NCBI GenBank assembly: GCA_963708165.1
Contig: OY970187.1
Coordinates: forward strand, 3,038,001 to 3,102,000
Direction: 5' to 3'
Length of the DNA: 64,000 nucleotides
Source of the DNA: Rubricoccus sp963708165
Lineage (GTDB): Bacteria > Bacteroidota > Rhodothermia > Rhodothermales > Rubricoccaceae
Within the stretch, counting starts at the first letter, position 1. Each line of letters starts with the position of its first letter. The position numbers and the translations under genes are program-made. Shown in pieces: positions 54,402 through 63,167 of this stretch. A model generated the notes under the pieces. The model was not told the origin of the DNA and did no database searches. It was given only the letters and a program-made list of their open reading frames with translations.

Positions 54402-55790
54402 ATGCCAGGTCTCGTCCCGCTCCCACCCCTCGTCGGCATCGCGCTCGTGCTGGCGCTGCTGGGCGCAGCGCTGGGGCTTTTCCGATGGCTGCAAGTGCAG
54501 GGGCGCATCTCGCCAGAGGCCTCGCGCAAAGGCGTGCACGTCTCGATGGGCGTGCTCACGCTCTCGTTCCCGTGGCTCTTTGGCGGCGCGTTCTGGCCCG
54601 TGGCCGTGCTGGCGGGGGTCGCGTTCGTGGCGATGCTCGCGCTGAGGGTCGGGCCGCTGCGCAGGAGCGTCGGTGGCGTGCTGCACGACGTGGGGCGCGA
54701 AAGCGTGGGCGACCTCGCGTTTCCGCTCGCCGTCGTGGTTTTGTACGCGCTAGCCTCTGGCGAGCCGGTTCTGTACGCGATCCCGATTCTGCTGCTCGGC
54801 CTGGCCGATCCTGCCGCGGCGCTCGTGGGCGTGAGCTACGGACGCGCGGGCTACGAAACCGTGGACGGGCACAAAAGCCGCGAGGGCTCGCTCGTCTTCG
54901 CGGCCGTCGCGTTCCTGTGCGTCCACGTGCCGCTGCTCCTCGCGACCGACATCGGGCGGGCCGAGTCGCTGCTGGTGGGCGCAATCGTGGCCGTGCTCGT
55001 GAGCATGTTGGAGGCGACCGCGTGGCGCGGGCTGGACAACGCGTTCGTGCCGCTGGGCGCCTACGCCATCCTCGTCCAACTCGTGCCGATGCCTCTGGCG
55101 GGGCTGACGCTCCACTTCGCGGTCGTGGTCGTCATCTTTGGTCTGGCGGCCGTGCTGAGGCGCCGCACGACACTGGGCGGCGGCGCCGTCGTGGGCGCGG
55201 CGCTCGTCGCGTACACGACGTGGGCGGTCGGCGGGTGGGCGTGGCTGGTGGCGCCCGCGCTGGTCTACCTCCTCTACACGCGGGTGTGGTGGAGCCCCGC
55301 GAGCGAACTCGACGCCGAACGTCCGCACACGGTTTTGAGCGTGCTCAGCGTCACGAGCGTGGGCGTGGCGTGGCTTCTGGCAGCGTGGGCACTGGGCGAG
55401 CCGCGCCTGATTGTGCCCTATGCGGCGGCCTACGCGGGCTCGCTCGCCATGCTGGGCGTGGAGCGGCTGGGAGATCAGCGCGCGGGATGGAACTCGCGGC
55501 GTGTCGCTGTGCAGCGCACCGCTCTGGCCGCCGCGCCGAGTGCTGTGATCCAGGCCTCTGGCGTGGCGTTCGCCGTGTGGCTGAGCGGCGAGGGCGACCC
55601 TCTGGCGATGGGCGCCGCCGCGTTCGTGGCGGGCTCCGTCACGGCGGGCATCGCCGCGTGGTCGCTCTCGCGATGGGGTCACGTGATGGATGGCGCCGAC
55701 GCGTTCTCGTTCGCGAGCCGCGCGCGCCGCGCCCTCGTGGTGGCCGGCGCATCGGCGGTGGGCTTGCTCGTGCTGTTTCTTGTGCCATGA
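54402..55790 (+). CDS. Polyprenol/phytol-kinase-like integral membrane protein
   Basis: A 462-residue protein with about 12 or more transmembrane helices. The N-terminal half (about 30-200) matches the dolichol/phytol kinase (SEC59/VTE5) family: SRKGVHVSMGVLTLSFPWLF, LLLGLADPAAALVGVSYGRAGY and the GHKSREGSLVF signature. The second half is another multi-helix domain (GGGAVVGAALVAYTTWAVGGWAWLV) faintly like DUF92/VTE6 phytyl-phosphate kinases; that similarity is only suggestive. It could phosphorylate an isoprenoid alcohol for the UbiA enzyme coded upstream. Confidence 0.83.
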   Translation: MPGLVPLPPLVGIALVLALLGAALGLFRWLQVQGRISPEASRKGVHVSMGVLTLSFPWLFGGAFWPVAVLAGVAFVAMLALRVGPLRRSVGGVLHDVGRESVGDLAFPLAVVVLYALASGEPVLYAIPILLLGLADPAAALVGVSYGRAGYETVDGHKSREGSLVFAAVAFLCVHVPLLLATDIGRAESLLVGAIVAVLVSMLEATAWRGLDNAFVPLGAYAILVQLVPMPLAGLTLHFAVVVVIFGLAAVLRRRTTLGGGAVVGAALVAYTTWAVGGWAWLVAPALVYLLYTRVWWSPASELDAERPHTVLSVLSVTSVGVAWLLAAWALGEPRLIVPYAAAYAGSLAMLGVERLGDQRAGWNSRRVAVQRTALAAAPSAVIQASGVAFAVWLSGEGDPLAMGAAAFVAGSVTAGIAAWSLSRWGHVMDGADAFSFASRARRALVVAGASAVGLLVLFLVP

Positions 55791-56800
55791 CCGTTCGCCA
55801 GATCCATTCGCCCGCTGACCTCCCCACTCGTTCCGAGGGCGGTGTCGCGCCTCTGGCGCCCGCTTCGTGGGCTCTTACGCAGCCCGACGCACACCTCGTG
55901 GCCGTCGACGGGCGCCAGAGGCTGGTTGCGCGCGCGAGCGTGTGGTGGCGCGAGGCGCCGCACGACCCCGAGCATCCCGAGGCGCAAACGGGCCGCATCG
56001 GGCACCTCCAGGCAGCCTCTGGCGAGGCGGCGGCGCAGGTCCTCGGCGCTGCAGTACGCGCGCTGCGCGAGAACGGCTGCACGCGCGCCATCGGCCCGAT
56101 GGACGGCTCGCCGTGGCACGCCTACCGCGTGGTGCTGGCGCCAGCGGCAGCCTCTGGCGGAGCACACCCGTCGTTCGCGCTGGAGCCCGCGCCGCCCCCA
56201 GCGACCGAGCGCTGGCTGCGCGACGCAGGCTTCGAGACCGTTTCCACGTATCACAGCGCCCTCGTAGACCCGCTGCCCGACCGCGCCGACGCGCTCGCCA
56301 GCAAAACACAGATCGCCCACGCCTCTGGCGTGACGCTGCGCGCCTTCGACCCCGCGCGCGCCGAGTCCGAACTGGCGGCGCTGTACCGCATCTCTGTTTT
56401 GTCTTTCGCGCGCAACGCCTTTTACGTGCCCATCGCGCCCGAGGCGTTTTTGGCGACCTACCGGCCGCTCGTCGCGCGCATCGACCCGCATCTCGTGATT
56501 GTGGCGGAGCGCGAGGGCGAGACGGTCGGGATCTGCTTCGGCGTGCCGGATCTGGCGCAAGCGGCGCGAGGCGAAACGGTGGACACCGTCATTGTCAAAA
56601 CGGTCGCCGTCGCGCCAGAGGCTGCGGGCGCCGGCCTGGGCGGGCTGCTCGTGCTCGCCGTCGAGGAGGCGGCGCGTGGGCTCGGGCTTTCGCGCTCCAT
56701 CCACGCGCTCATGCACGACGGCAACCGCTCGGTGCGCATCAGCCGGCACGGCGCGGCCCGCGTGATTCGCCGCTACGCGCTCTTGGGCCGCGCGCTGTGA
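55787..56800 (+). CDS. GNAT-fold acyltransferase-like protein
   Basis: A 337-residue protein from ATG at 55787, overlapping the kinase stop (ATGA). The first half has IGHLQAASGEAAAQVLGAAV and TRAIGPMDGSPWHAYRVV; the second has the GNAT core SFARNAFYVPIAPEAFLATYRPL, TVIVKTVAVAPEAAGAGLGGLLV (acetyl-CoA loop) and SIHALMHDGNRSVRISRHGA. It looks like a two-domain amino-acyl or acyl transferase that may decorate the product of this operon. Confidence 0.8.
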   Translation: MTVRQIHSPADLPTRSEGGVAPLAPASWALTQPDAHLVAVDGRQRLVARASVWWREAPHDPEHPEAQTGRIGHLQAASGEAAAQVLGAAVRALRENGCTRAIGPMDGSPWHAYRVVLAPAAASGGAHPSFALEPAPPPATERWLRDAGFETVSTYHSALVDPLPDRADALASKTQIAHASGVTLRAFDPARAESELAALYRISVLSFARNAFYVPIAPEAFLATYRPLVARIDPHLVIVAEREGETVGICFGVPDLAQAARGETVDTVIVKTVAVAPEAAGAGLGGLLVLAVEEAARGLGLSRSIHALMHDGNRSVRISRHGAARVIRRYALLGRAL

Positions 56801-58343
56801 ACGCCGTCGCGCTTTTCCAGGAGCAGGCGCGCCAGAGGCCTCTGGCGGAAGCGCTCGTCGAAGGCCGCGGCGCACACCGCCGCGCCATCACGTTTGCGGA
56901 TCTGGACGCCAGAGGCGCCGAGGCGGCCGGGCGTCTGCTCGCGGACGGCGTGAAACAGGGCGACGCGGTCTTGCTCATGGTGCCGCTGTCCATCGAGCTG
57001 TACGTGCTCGTCGCGGGCATTCTGCGCATGGGCGCAACCGTGATGCTGGTCGATCCCGGCGCGGGCCGCGCGCACCTGGGCGCCTGTCTCGCGCGCCGTC
57101 CTCCCGACGTGTTCGTGGGCACGCCCAAGGCGCACCTCGTGCGAATCGCCTCTGGCGCCGTGCGCCGGGTTCCGCGCCGCTACACGCTCGGCGGCTGGGC
57201 ACCGTTTGCGGCGCGATGGAGCGGGGCAGAGCCCGCGCCTCTGGCGGAGGTCGCGCCAGAAGCGACGGCGCTGCTCACGTTCACGAGCGGCAGCACTGGC
57301 CAACCCAAAGCCATCGCGCGGACGCACGGCTTTCTCGCGGCGCAGCACGCCACGCTCGCGCGCGCGCTCGGCCTCACGCCAGAGGCCCGCGACCTCTCCA
57401 CGCTTCCCGTCTTCGTGCTCGCCAACCTCGCCTCTGGCGTGACGAGCGTCCTTCCCGACGCCGACATGCGGCGCCCTGGCGCGTGGACGCCGCGCCGATT
57501 CTGGAGCAGATCCGCGCCGAGCGCGCGACGAGCCTCGCCGCCTCGCCCTCGTTCGCGATGCGGTTGGCCGAGGCGCCAGAGGCCTCTGGCGAGACCCGCT
57601 CTGGCGGCCTCGCGCCCGTTCAGACCATCGCCGTCGGCGGCGCACCGGTCTTCCCTGATGTGCTGGACCGCCTCGCGCGCGCCGCGCCAGAGGCCGTCGT
57701 CGTCTACGGCTCCTCCGAAGCCGAGCCCATCGCGCACATTCGCGCCCGCGACGTGAGCGCCGCCGACCGCGCGCGCACAGCCTCTGGCGGCGGGCTTCTC
57801 GCGGGCACGCCCGTGCCGGAGATCGACCTCCGCATCATCGCCGACTCGTGGGGCACGCCGCTCGGGCCTCTGGCGCCCGCTTCCTGGGACGCGCTCGCAC
57901 TCGCGCCAGAGGCCGCGGGCGAGATCGTCGTCGCGGGTGGCCACGTGCTGCCCGGCTACCTGGACGGCGTGGGCGACGCCGAGACCAAGATCCGCGTTGG
58001 CGAGCGCGTGTGGCATCGCACCGGCGACGCGGGCGTGCTCGACGCCAGCACCCGCATCTGGCTGCTCGGCCGGTGCAGCGCCGCCGTGCGCGATGCCGCA
58101 GGCGTGCTGTACCCGTTGCAAGTCGAAGCGGCGGCGCGAGGTGTGCCCGGCGTCGCGTTCGCGGCACTCGTGCCGGGCCGCCGATTGGTCGCGTACGAGG
58201 GCAGCGCGGCACCAGAGACCGTCGCGCAGGCGCTGGCCTGGGCCGGGGTCGAGGCCGTGCGCGTGGCGCGCGTCCCGCTCGACGCCCGCCACAACGCCAA
58301 AGTCGACTACCCCGCGCTCGCCGCGCTTATCGCCAGAGGCTAG
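56797..58343 (+). pseudogene. AMP-dependent acyl/aryl ligase, frameshifted
   Basis: The GTG start at 56797 overlaps the GNAT stop (GTGA). The first frame holds the adenylate-forming core ALLTFTSGSTGQPKAIARTH. Near 57470-57485 one base is missing (CGCCCTGGCGCGTGG); the second frame continues VDAAPILEQIRAERATSLAASPSFAMRL, QTIAVGGAPVFPDVL, VVVYGSSEAEPI and RTGDAGV-type text (WHRTGDAGVLDASTRIWLLGR) to LDARHNAKVDYPAL, the catalytic lysine loop. The intact enzyme would be about 515 residues, normal for the family. It ends the operon, with a motif copy forming its last codons. Confidence 0.84.
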
Positions 58344-58417
58344 CCGGGCTTTTATCAGACGCACCATCCGGGCACCGCATCGCCTCTGGCGGCGTTACGA
58401 GCCAAACCCCTCGCGCC

Positions 58418-58849
58418 ATGCTCCGCTCGCTCCGCACCGCCCTCGCAGACCGCCGCCAGAGGCGCGCCGCCGCCCGCGTCTCACCTGAGTGGGCCGAAGC
58501 GCGCGCCCGCGAAGGCGCCGCCTATCTCGACGGCGCCGATCCCGGCTGGGCCGGACGCATCGACCCCGGCTCGCTCGTCCTCGCCGACGGACAGGCGTGC
58601 GTGCTGGGACAACTCCACGGCGAGTACCGCCGCGGCCTCTCGCGCTCGCGTGTCCTCGACCTGTCGAGCGCGCCCACGCGCTTTGTCTCGCCCATCGACC
58701 TCGGCTTCCAGGCCTCGGGCGAGGGCGGTCCCGAGGCCGAGCGTCTGGACTACGCGTTCCTCACCCGCGCGTGGCGCGCCGAAGTGCGCCAGCGCCGCGA
58801 CGCGCCTCTGGCGCCAGAGGCCGCGAGCACCGCCGCACGCGTGGCCTGA
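58418..58849 (+). CDS. Small hypothetical protein
   Basis: A 143-residue Arg/Ala-rich protein from ATG at 58418. It contains GRIDPGSLVLADGQACVLGQLHGEYRRGL and FVSPIDLGFQASGE, a plausible folded middle resembling small phage or cargo proteins of unknown function, followed by LDYAFLTRAWRAEVRQRRD. No signal or membrane segment. A reading frame with no stop continues past the TGA into the next small gene, so the two may have been one. Confidence 0.6.
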   Translation: MLRSLRTALADRRQRRAAARVSPEWAEARAREGAAYLDGADPGWAGRIDPGSLVLADGQACVLGQLHGEYRRGLSRSRVLDLSSAPTRFVSPIDLGFQASGEGGPEAERLDYAFLTRAWRAEVRQRRDAPLAPEAASTAARVA

Positions 58850-58936
58850 TGCGAGCCGCCGCTCTCGCGTGACGGCCGCCGCTCGCCAGAGGCTCCGCCG
58901 GTCGAGTCCGCGCCTCTGGCGGCAGTCTGCTCCGGT

Positions 58937-59221
58937 TTGCTCGCGACAGACCGGTGCGACGCCGCCTCGCGTGCGCTCGCCGTCTCGCCAGAGGCCGAAG
59001 CCGCCGCGCTGGACTCGCTGTGGAGTTACCCCTACGCCCGCGCCACCGCCACGTCCGAAGAGTACCAGCCGATCGGATTTCGCGCGTTCGGCATCACTGG
59101 CGAGCCCGTTCCTGCGGGAGACGCCGACCGCACTGCCGCTATCGACCTGTTCGCATGTGGCGAGACCACGCGCCACGACCTGATAGACGCCGAGAACATC
59201 TGGCTGCTCATGCGCGAGTAA
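58937..59221 (+). CDS. Small hypothetical protein, uncertain start
   Basis: From a TTG at 58937 this reads 94 residues (MLATDRCDAASRALA ... FRAFGITGEPVPAGDADRTAAIDLF ... DLIDAENIWLLMRE). The frame is open back to the stop of the preceding gene and in the same phase. It may be a genuine short gene, or the 3' part of the preceding one after a nonsense change. Stretch 58850-59363 holds nothing else that I can support. Confidence 0.45.
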   Translation: MLATDRCDAASRALAVSPEAEAAALDSLWSYPYARATATSEEYQPIGFRAFGITGEPVPAGDADRTAAIDLFACGETTRHDLIDAENIWLLMRE

Positions 59222-59363
59222 GTCCCACCGCGCAGCCTCTAGCGCCACATCGACCTTGCATAGCAGGGGCAACCCGGTGTGTCGCCTGTTCCCCGAGGCC
59301 TAGGCTCTAAAACGCCAGAGGAAGCGGGCGCGCGATCTTGCCATCTCCATCCTCTCCCCACCC

Positions 59364-60018
59364 ATGACGCTCACCCTCCCCGACGGCCGCGAGGTCACCC
59401 CCGGCAAGATCCTCTGCATCGGCCGCAACTACGCCGCGCACGCCGCCGAAATGGGCTCCGCCGTGCCGACGACGCCAATGGTCTTCCTCAAGCCCACGAC
59501 GGCGCTGCTGGCCTCTGGCGGAGAGATCGTATTGCCGCCACAGTCCGAGGACGTGCACCACGAACTGGAACTCGTGGCCGTAATCGGGACCGGCGGCAAA
59601 GACATCGCGCCAGAGGCCGGATTGGAGCACGTCGCGGCGTACGCGCTGGGGCTGGACCTGACCGCCCGCGACATCCAGGCCGAGGCCAAGAAAAAGGGCC
59701 ATCCGTGGAGTGTCGCCAAGGGCTTCGACACGTTTGCGCCGCTCGGGCCTCTGGCGTCGCCAGAGGCGGTGGGAGACGTGACGAACCTGGAGATCGAACT
59801 GACGGTCGACGGCGAGACGCGCCAGAAGGGGAGCACGGCGCAGATGATCTTCCCCGTTGCCGAACTCGTCGCGTACTGCTCGTCGGTGTTCACGCTAGAG
59901 ACCCGGCGACCTGATCTACACCGGCACGCCCGAGGGCGTCGGGCCTCTGGCGCCGGGACAGACGCTCATGTGCACCGCTGCAGGTGTGCCAGACTTGACG
60001 GTCACCGTCACGCGCTAG
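59364..60018 (+). pseudogene. Fumarylacetoacetate-hydrolase-family protein, frameshifted near the end
   Basis: The FAH catalytic domain is clear: GKILCIGRNYAAHAAEMG, VFLKPTTALL, DVHHELELVAVIGTGGKDI (metal ligands), KGHPWSVAKGFDTFAPLG and TRQKGSTAQMIFP. One extra base at about 59900 (GAGACCCGG) breaks what should read LEPGDLIYTGTPEGVGPLAPGQ; the right frame ends VTVTR at 60018. About 217 residues, typical of single-domain acylpyruvases. With hppD and hmgA 13 kb away it could finish tyrosine breakdown, although true FAH enzymes are longer. Confidence 0.85.
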
Positions 60019-60106
60019 ACAAAGCCGGTGTGGATACCGCGTGGGGCGGGAACGCGCGCGGGCGCCAGAGGCTAGAAACGGTCCTTTCTACCACCCCATC
60101 CTTCTC

Positions 60107-60682
60107 ATGGATCGCCAGCATCTCCTCAACCAGTACTCGACCGACATGGTCGGGCTCACCAACCACATCGCGACCGCTATCCAGCATCAGCACGACTCGG
60201 ACGCCACGGATGCGTACCCTGAGCTCAAGACGCTGCTCGCAGATATCATCCGCACGCTCAAGGGCCAGAACACTGCACTCGAAGCCTACAACGAAGGCAC
60301 CGAGGGCGGTGGCGCACTCGAAGCCGCCAAGGAAGCGTTTCTCGGAGTCCTCGGCGAGGCCGCAGGCCTCATCGACCGCCTTCGCCAGACCGATCAGGTC
60401 TCGCGCATGGTTCGCGATGACTACACGGCGCTCAGCCTCGCGGGCATCAGCTACCACATGCTGCACACGACCGCGCTCGGCCTCAAGGACCAGAAGCTGG
60501 CCGATCTCGCGCTGACGCACCTCGGGCAGATCACGCCCATCCTCGTCAAGCTCTCCAAGATCGTATGCACGGTCGTGGCCAAAGAGCTCGGCCGCGAGGA
60601 CCGCGTGATCGACGCGACGGTGGGTGACGAGGCTGTCCGCAACACGCAGAAGATGTGGAGCGCGGAGCACACCAACGTGTAA
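60107..60682 (+). CDS. Helical protein of unknown function
   Basis: A 191-residue, all-helical soluble protein (LLNQYSTDMVGLTNHIATAIQHQHD, LKTLLADIIRTLKGQNTALEAYN, VSRMVRDDYTALSLAGISYHMLHTTAL). The pattern of long amphipathic helices resembles ferritin-like or bacterioferritin-related stress proteins, but I see no ExxH metal motif pair and do not assign one. It contains no CGCCAGAGG motif at all, unlike nearly every neighbour, and is followed by a conventional terminator. Confidence 0.75.
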   Translation: MDRQHLLNQYSTDMVGLTNHIATAIQHQHDSDATDAYPELKTLLADIIRTLKGQNTALEAYNEGTEGGGALEAAKEAFLGVLGEAAGLIDRLRQTDQVSRMVRDDYTALSLAGISYHMLHTTALGLKDQKLADLALTHLGQITPILVKLSKIVCTVVAKELGREDRVIDATVGDEAVRNTQKMWSAEHTNV

Positions 60683-60706
60683 CCGCCTTCCGGACTTCGT
60701 CCGTCT

Positions 60707-60741
60707 CGCGCCGCTCTGCACCCCGCAGGGCGGCGCGTTTT
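60707..60741. terminator. Rho-independent terminator
   Basis: CGCGCCGCTCTGC pairs with GCAGGGCGGCGCG (13-bp stem, one wobble, 5-base loop), followed by TTTT. It lies between the convergent helical-protein and PspC genes. Confidence 0.92.
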
Positions 60742-60833
60742 CATGTGGCCTCTGGCGGAGAACGCTCTTCGCCTCGCCTCTTGCGCCAGAGGCGAGCACC
60801 TTCGCTTCCCGCTTCCCGCTTCCCGCTTCCCGC

Positions 60834-61631
60834 TCAGTCGCGGATGTTGAGCACGTACGGATCGTCATCGTCCGCGCCAGAGGCCTCAGCGGTGGGCAGC
60901 ACGAACGTCAGGATGATGTAGATGAGCAGTCCCGCGCCCTGCCCGAAGATGGACGCGAGCACAAACGCGATGCGCACCACGGTCGGGTCGATGCCGAAGT
61001 AACTGGCGATGCCGCTGGCGACGCCGGTGACTTTTTTGTCCTGCCGGTTCTTGGCGAGGCGGCGCCCCGTGGAGCGCCCGGCGGTCATCGAGCGCGTGCG
61101 GTCGCGCGAGCTTTCGAACGCCTTCTTGGCGCTCCGCCCGGCTGTCGCGGACGCGCGGGCGGCTTGCTCGAAGGCTGAGCGGGCGCGGCGGCCGGCTTCG
61201 TCCGAAGGTGACTGTCGCCTCTGGCGTCCCATCGTCTTCTGCTTGCGGCGGCGGGCGGCGCGGACGGCGCGCTCGCGGGCTTTGCGGCGGCGGCGCGCGG
61301 CGGGGCTCCACGAGAGCACGCCGAAGCCGGTTAGCATGATGAGAATGCCCGCCAGCCACGGCAGCACCGCCACCAGCGTGGGCAGCAGCGACGACCCGAC
61401 GCCGATGAGGCCCATCAGCTGCATCGTGTACAAACCGCCCAGCGCGATCATGCCCAGCCCGGCGCCGGTCTGGAGGTTAAGAAAGCCGGGCTCCGGCTTG
61501 TTTTCCTCGTCCTCCTCTTCTTCCACCTCGGCGATGTACGCCAGGATGTCTTCTTCGGAGACGCTCGCGAACTCGTCGGAGAGGGCATCGTCGGAATCGG
61601 AGCGGGAGGAGCGGCGCTGGCGCGTTGCCAT
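60834..61631 (-). CDS. PspC-domain membrane protein
   Basis: A 265-residue protein: acidic N-terminus (LSDEFASVSEEDILAYIAEVEEEED), two transmembrane helices (about 56-78 and 81-107), a long Arg/Lys-rich cytoplasmic linker, and a C-terminal PspC domain with DKKVTGVASGIASYFGIDPTVVRIAFVLASIFGQG. PspC senses envelope stress in the phage-shock system. No pspA/B partner lies nearby. The final DDDDPYVLNIRD is acidic. Confidence 0.92.
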   Translation of the reverse strand: MATRQRRSSRSDSDDALSDEFASVSEEDILAYIAEVEEEEDEENKPEPGFLNLQTGAGLGMIALGGLYTMQLMGLIGVGSSLLPTLVAVLPWLAGILIMLTGFGVLSWSPAARRRRKARERAVRAARRRKQKTMGRQRRQSPSDEAGRRARSAFEQAARASATAGRSAKKAFESSRDRTRSMTAGRSTGRRLAKNRQDKKVTGVASGIASYFGIDPTVVRIAFVLASIFGQGAGLLIYIILTFVLPTAEASGADDDDPYVLNIRD

Positions 61632-61715
61632 CGGGAGAGGGGAGGGGGCGCGGGAAAGTACGCGGCGGCGCTCGGCGTGTTGCGCCAGAGGCTCACGGCG
61701 TGGCTCATGGCCCGG

Positions 61716-62322
61716 CTAGGCCTCTGGCGAAGACACCACCAACGCGGCCTCTGGCGAGAGCACGCGGTGCATCCGCACGTCGTGGGGCTCGGCCGGAAGA
61801 CCGCGCGCCACGCCCGAGGCGAACACGACGCAGGCGCGCAGGGCCTCGGTCTGCGCGAGGAACGCGTCGTAGAAGCCGCCGCCGTAGCCCAGCCGCACGC
61901 CGCGAGCGTCTGCCGCGAGCGCGGGCACGACCGCCAGGTCGATCTCGTGCGGCGCGACGATCGGCGCTGCCGCCCAGAGGCTCCATCACACCGAAGCGGC
62001 CGCGCACAAGAGCCGCCTCTGTCACACACAAGCGGTGCTCCAAGCGTGGCGGCTCGCCTCTGGCGCTCGCAACGACCGGAAGCACCACGCGAACGCCAGA
62101 GGCCGACCACTCGCGCACGAGCGGGCGCAGGTCCGGCTCGTCCGCCAGAGGCCAGAAGGCGCTCACGGTGCGCGCGGCCCTCTCGTGGAAGAGCGTGCGA
62201 ACGCGAGCGCAAAGAGCCGCGCTCTGCGCCGCGCGTGCCTCTGGCGTGAGCGCGGCGCGGCGCGCGCGGAACCGCCGCCGTGCCCGCGCTTTCTCCGCCG
62301 CCACGAGATCCTCTGCTTCCAT
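61716..62322 (-). pseudogene. 5-formyltetrahydrofolate cyclo-ligase, frameshifted
   Basis: The start (MEAEDLVAAEKARARRRFRARRAALTPEARAAQ) and middle (VSAFWPLADEPDLRPLV, EHRLCVTEA, RFGVMEPLGG) fit the 5-FTHF cyclo-ligase family. The frame breaks at about 61973: the text CCTCTGGGCG is a motif copy with one extra G, and removing it restores VMEPLAAAPIVAPHEIDLAVVPALAADARGVRLGYGGGFYD. The remainder ends VSSPEA at 61716. The intact enzyme would be about 201 residues. Its ATG overlaps the ATG of the divergent gene. Confidence 0.84.
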
Positions 62323-62731
62323 GCCCGAGACTACACCCAACCGCCTCGACGCGTTCGACGCCTACCGCGAGAAGATGAACGCGCGCATCCTCGACGACGG
62401 CGACCACCGCGGCATCAAGCGGTTCTTCAACCTAGACACCGCCGCCTACCGCGACGGCGCGCTGGATGGCAAAACCAAGGAACTGCTCGGCCTCGTCGCC
62501 AGCATGGTGCTGCGCTGTAACGACTGCATCGACTACCACATCGAGCAGTGCATGGCCGAGGGATGGGAAGAAGCTGAGCTTGAGGACGCTATGAATGTTG
62601 CACTTGTAGTGGGTGGCAGCATCGTCATCCCGCATTTGCGCCATGCCGTCGAATCCATCGACCTGGTAAAGCGCCGAGACGCTGCCTCTGGCGATCTTGA
62701 CGCTTCCCTCGCCACCCCCGCTCCTCAATGA
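62321..62731 (+). CDS. Carboxymuconolactone-decarboxylase/AhpD-like protein
   Basis: A 136-residue protein: FNLDTAAYRDGALDGKTKELLGLVASMVLRCNDCIDYHIEQCMAEGWEEAELEDAMNVALVVGGSIV. The CNDCIDYH segment is the AhpD-type CxxC plus histidine active site, so it may reduce peroxides or peroxiredoxin-like partners. The ATG (62321-62323) overlaps the divergent cyclo-ligase ATG (62320-62322), a rare arrangement in which both starts share two bases. It overlaps the next gene by ATGA. Confidence 0.9.
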   Translation: MPETTPNRLDAFDAYREKMNARILDDGDHRGIKRFFNLDTAAYRDGALDGKTKELLGLVASMVLRCNDCIDYHIEQCMAEGWEEAELEDAMNVALVVGGSIVIPHLRHAVESIDLVKRRDAASGDLDASLATPAPQ

Positions 62732-63138
62732 GTGACCAGCCCGTAACACCACCCTTCGACGCGCGCATGGACCAAGAAGCTGGGATCGGCATCGTGCGGT
62801 TCTCGGGCCGAGTTACAGGCCAGGAGATGATCGGTGGGGCCGCAGCCCTGTTCGCGCTTCCAGGCTGGAACCACGCATTCGACGTGATCTGGGACTGCTC
62901 GCGTGTGGAAGCGCACGTGCTGAGCCCCGGAGAGGTGGGGCCGCTGGTGGACGAGGTGACGGACAATCAGGAAGGCCACGATGCTCTCATCGAGAGCCAG
63001 ATCGCGCGCGAGGAGATGCTGGGCGATTTGCTGGTCCGGTTCATCCGCAGGCGCGGCAAATCGGCGAGCTCCCACGCCGACATGGACGGAGCGCTGCGCA
63101 CGCTGGGCCGCGACGCACTCCCTGCCTCGCTTCGCTGA
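62728..63138 (+). CDS. Small soluble protein, possibly STAS/SpoIIAA-like
   Basis: A 136-residue protein (GIGIVRFSGRVTGQEMIGGAAALFALPGWNHAFDVIWDCSRVEAHVLSPGEVGPLVDEV). The alternating strand-helix pattern and the phrase FDVIWDCSRVE resemble the SpoIIAA-like/STAS fold found in small bacterial proteins, but no phosphoserine motif is obvious. It is coupled to the AhpD-like gene by ATGA. Confidence 0.7.
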   Translation: MSDQPVTPPFDARMDQEAGIGIVRFSGRVTGQEMIGGAAALFALPGWNHAFDVIWDCSRVEAHVLSPGEVGPLVDEVTDNQEGHDALIESQIAREEMLGDLLVRFIRRRGKSASSHADMDGALRTLGRDALPASLR

Positions 63139-63149
63139 TCGTACGGACG

Positions 63150-63167
63150 GCCTCTGGCGCCAGAGGC
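63150..63167. terminator. Palindrome abutting a stop codon at a convergent junction
   Basis: GCCTCTGGCGCCAGAGGC begins 12 bp after the plus-strand stop (63136-63138) and ends one base before CTA (63168-63170), the reversed stop of the dioxygenase gene. Confidence 0.82.
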
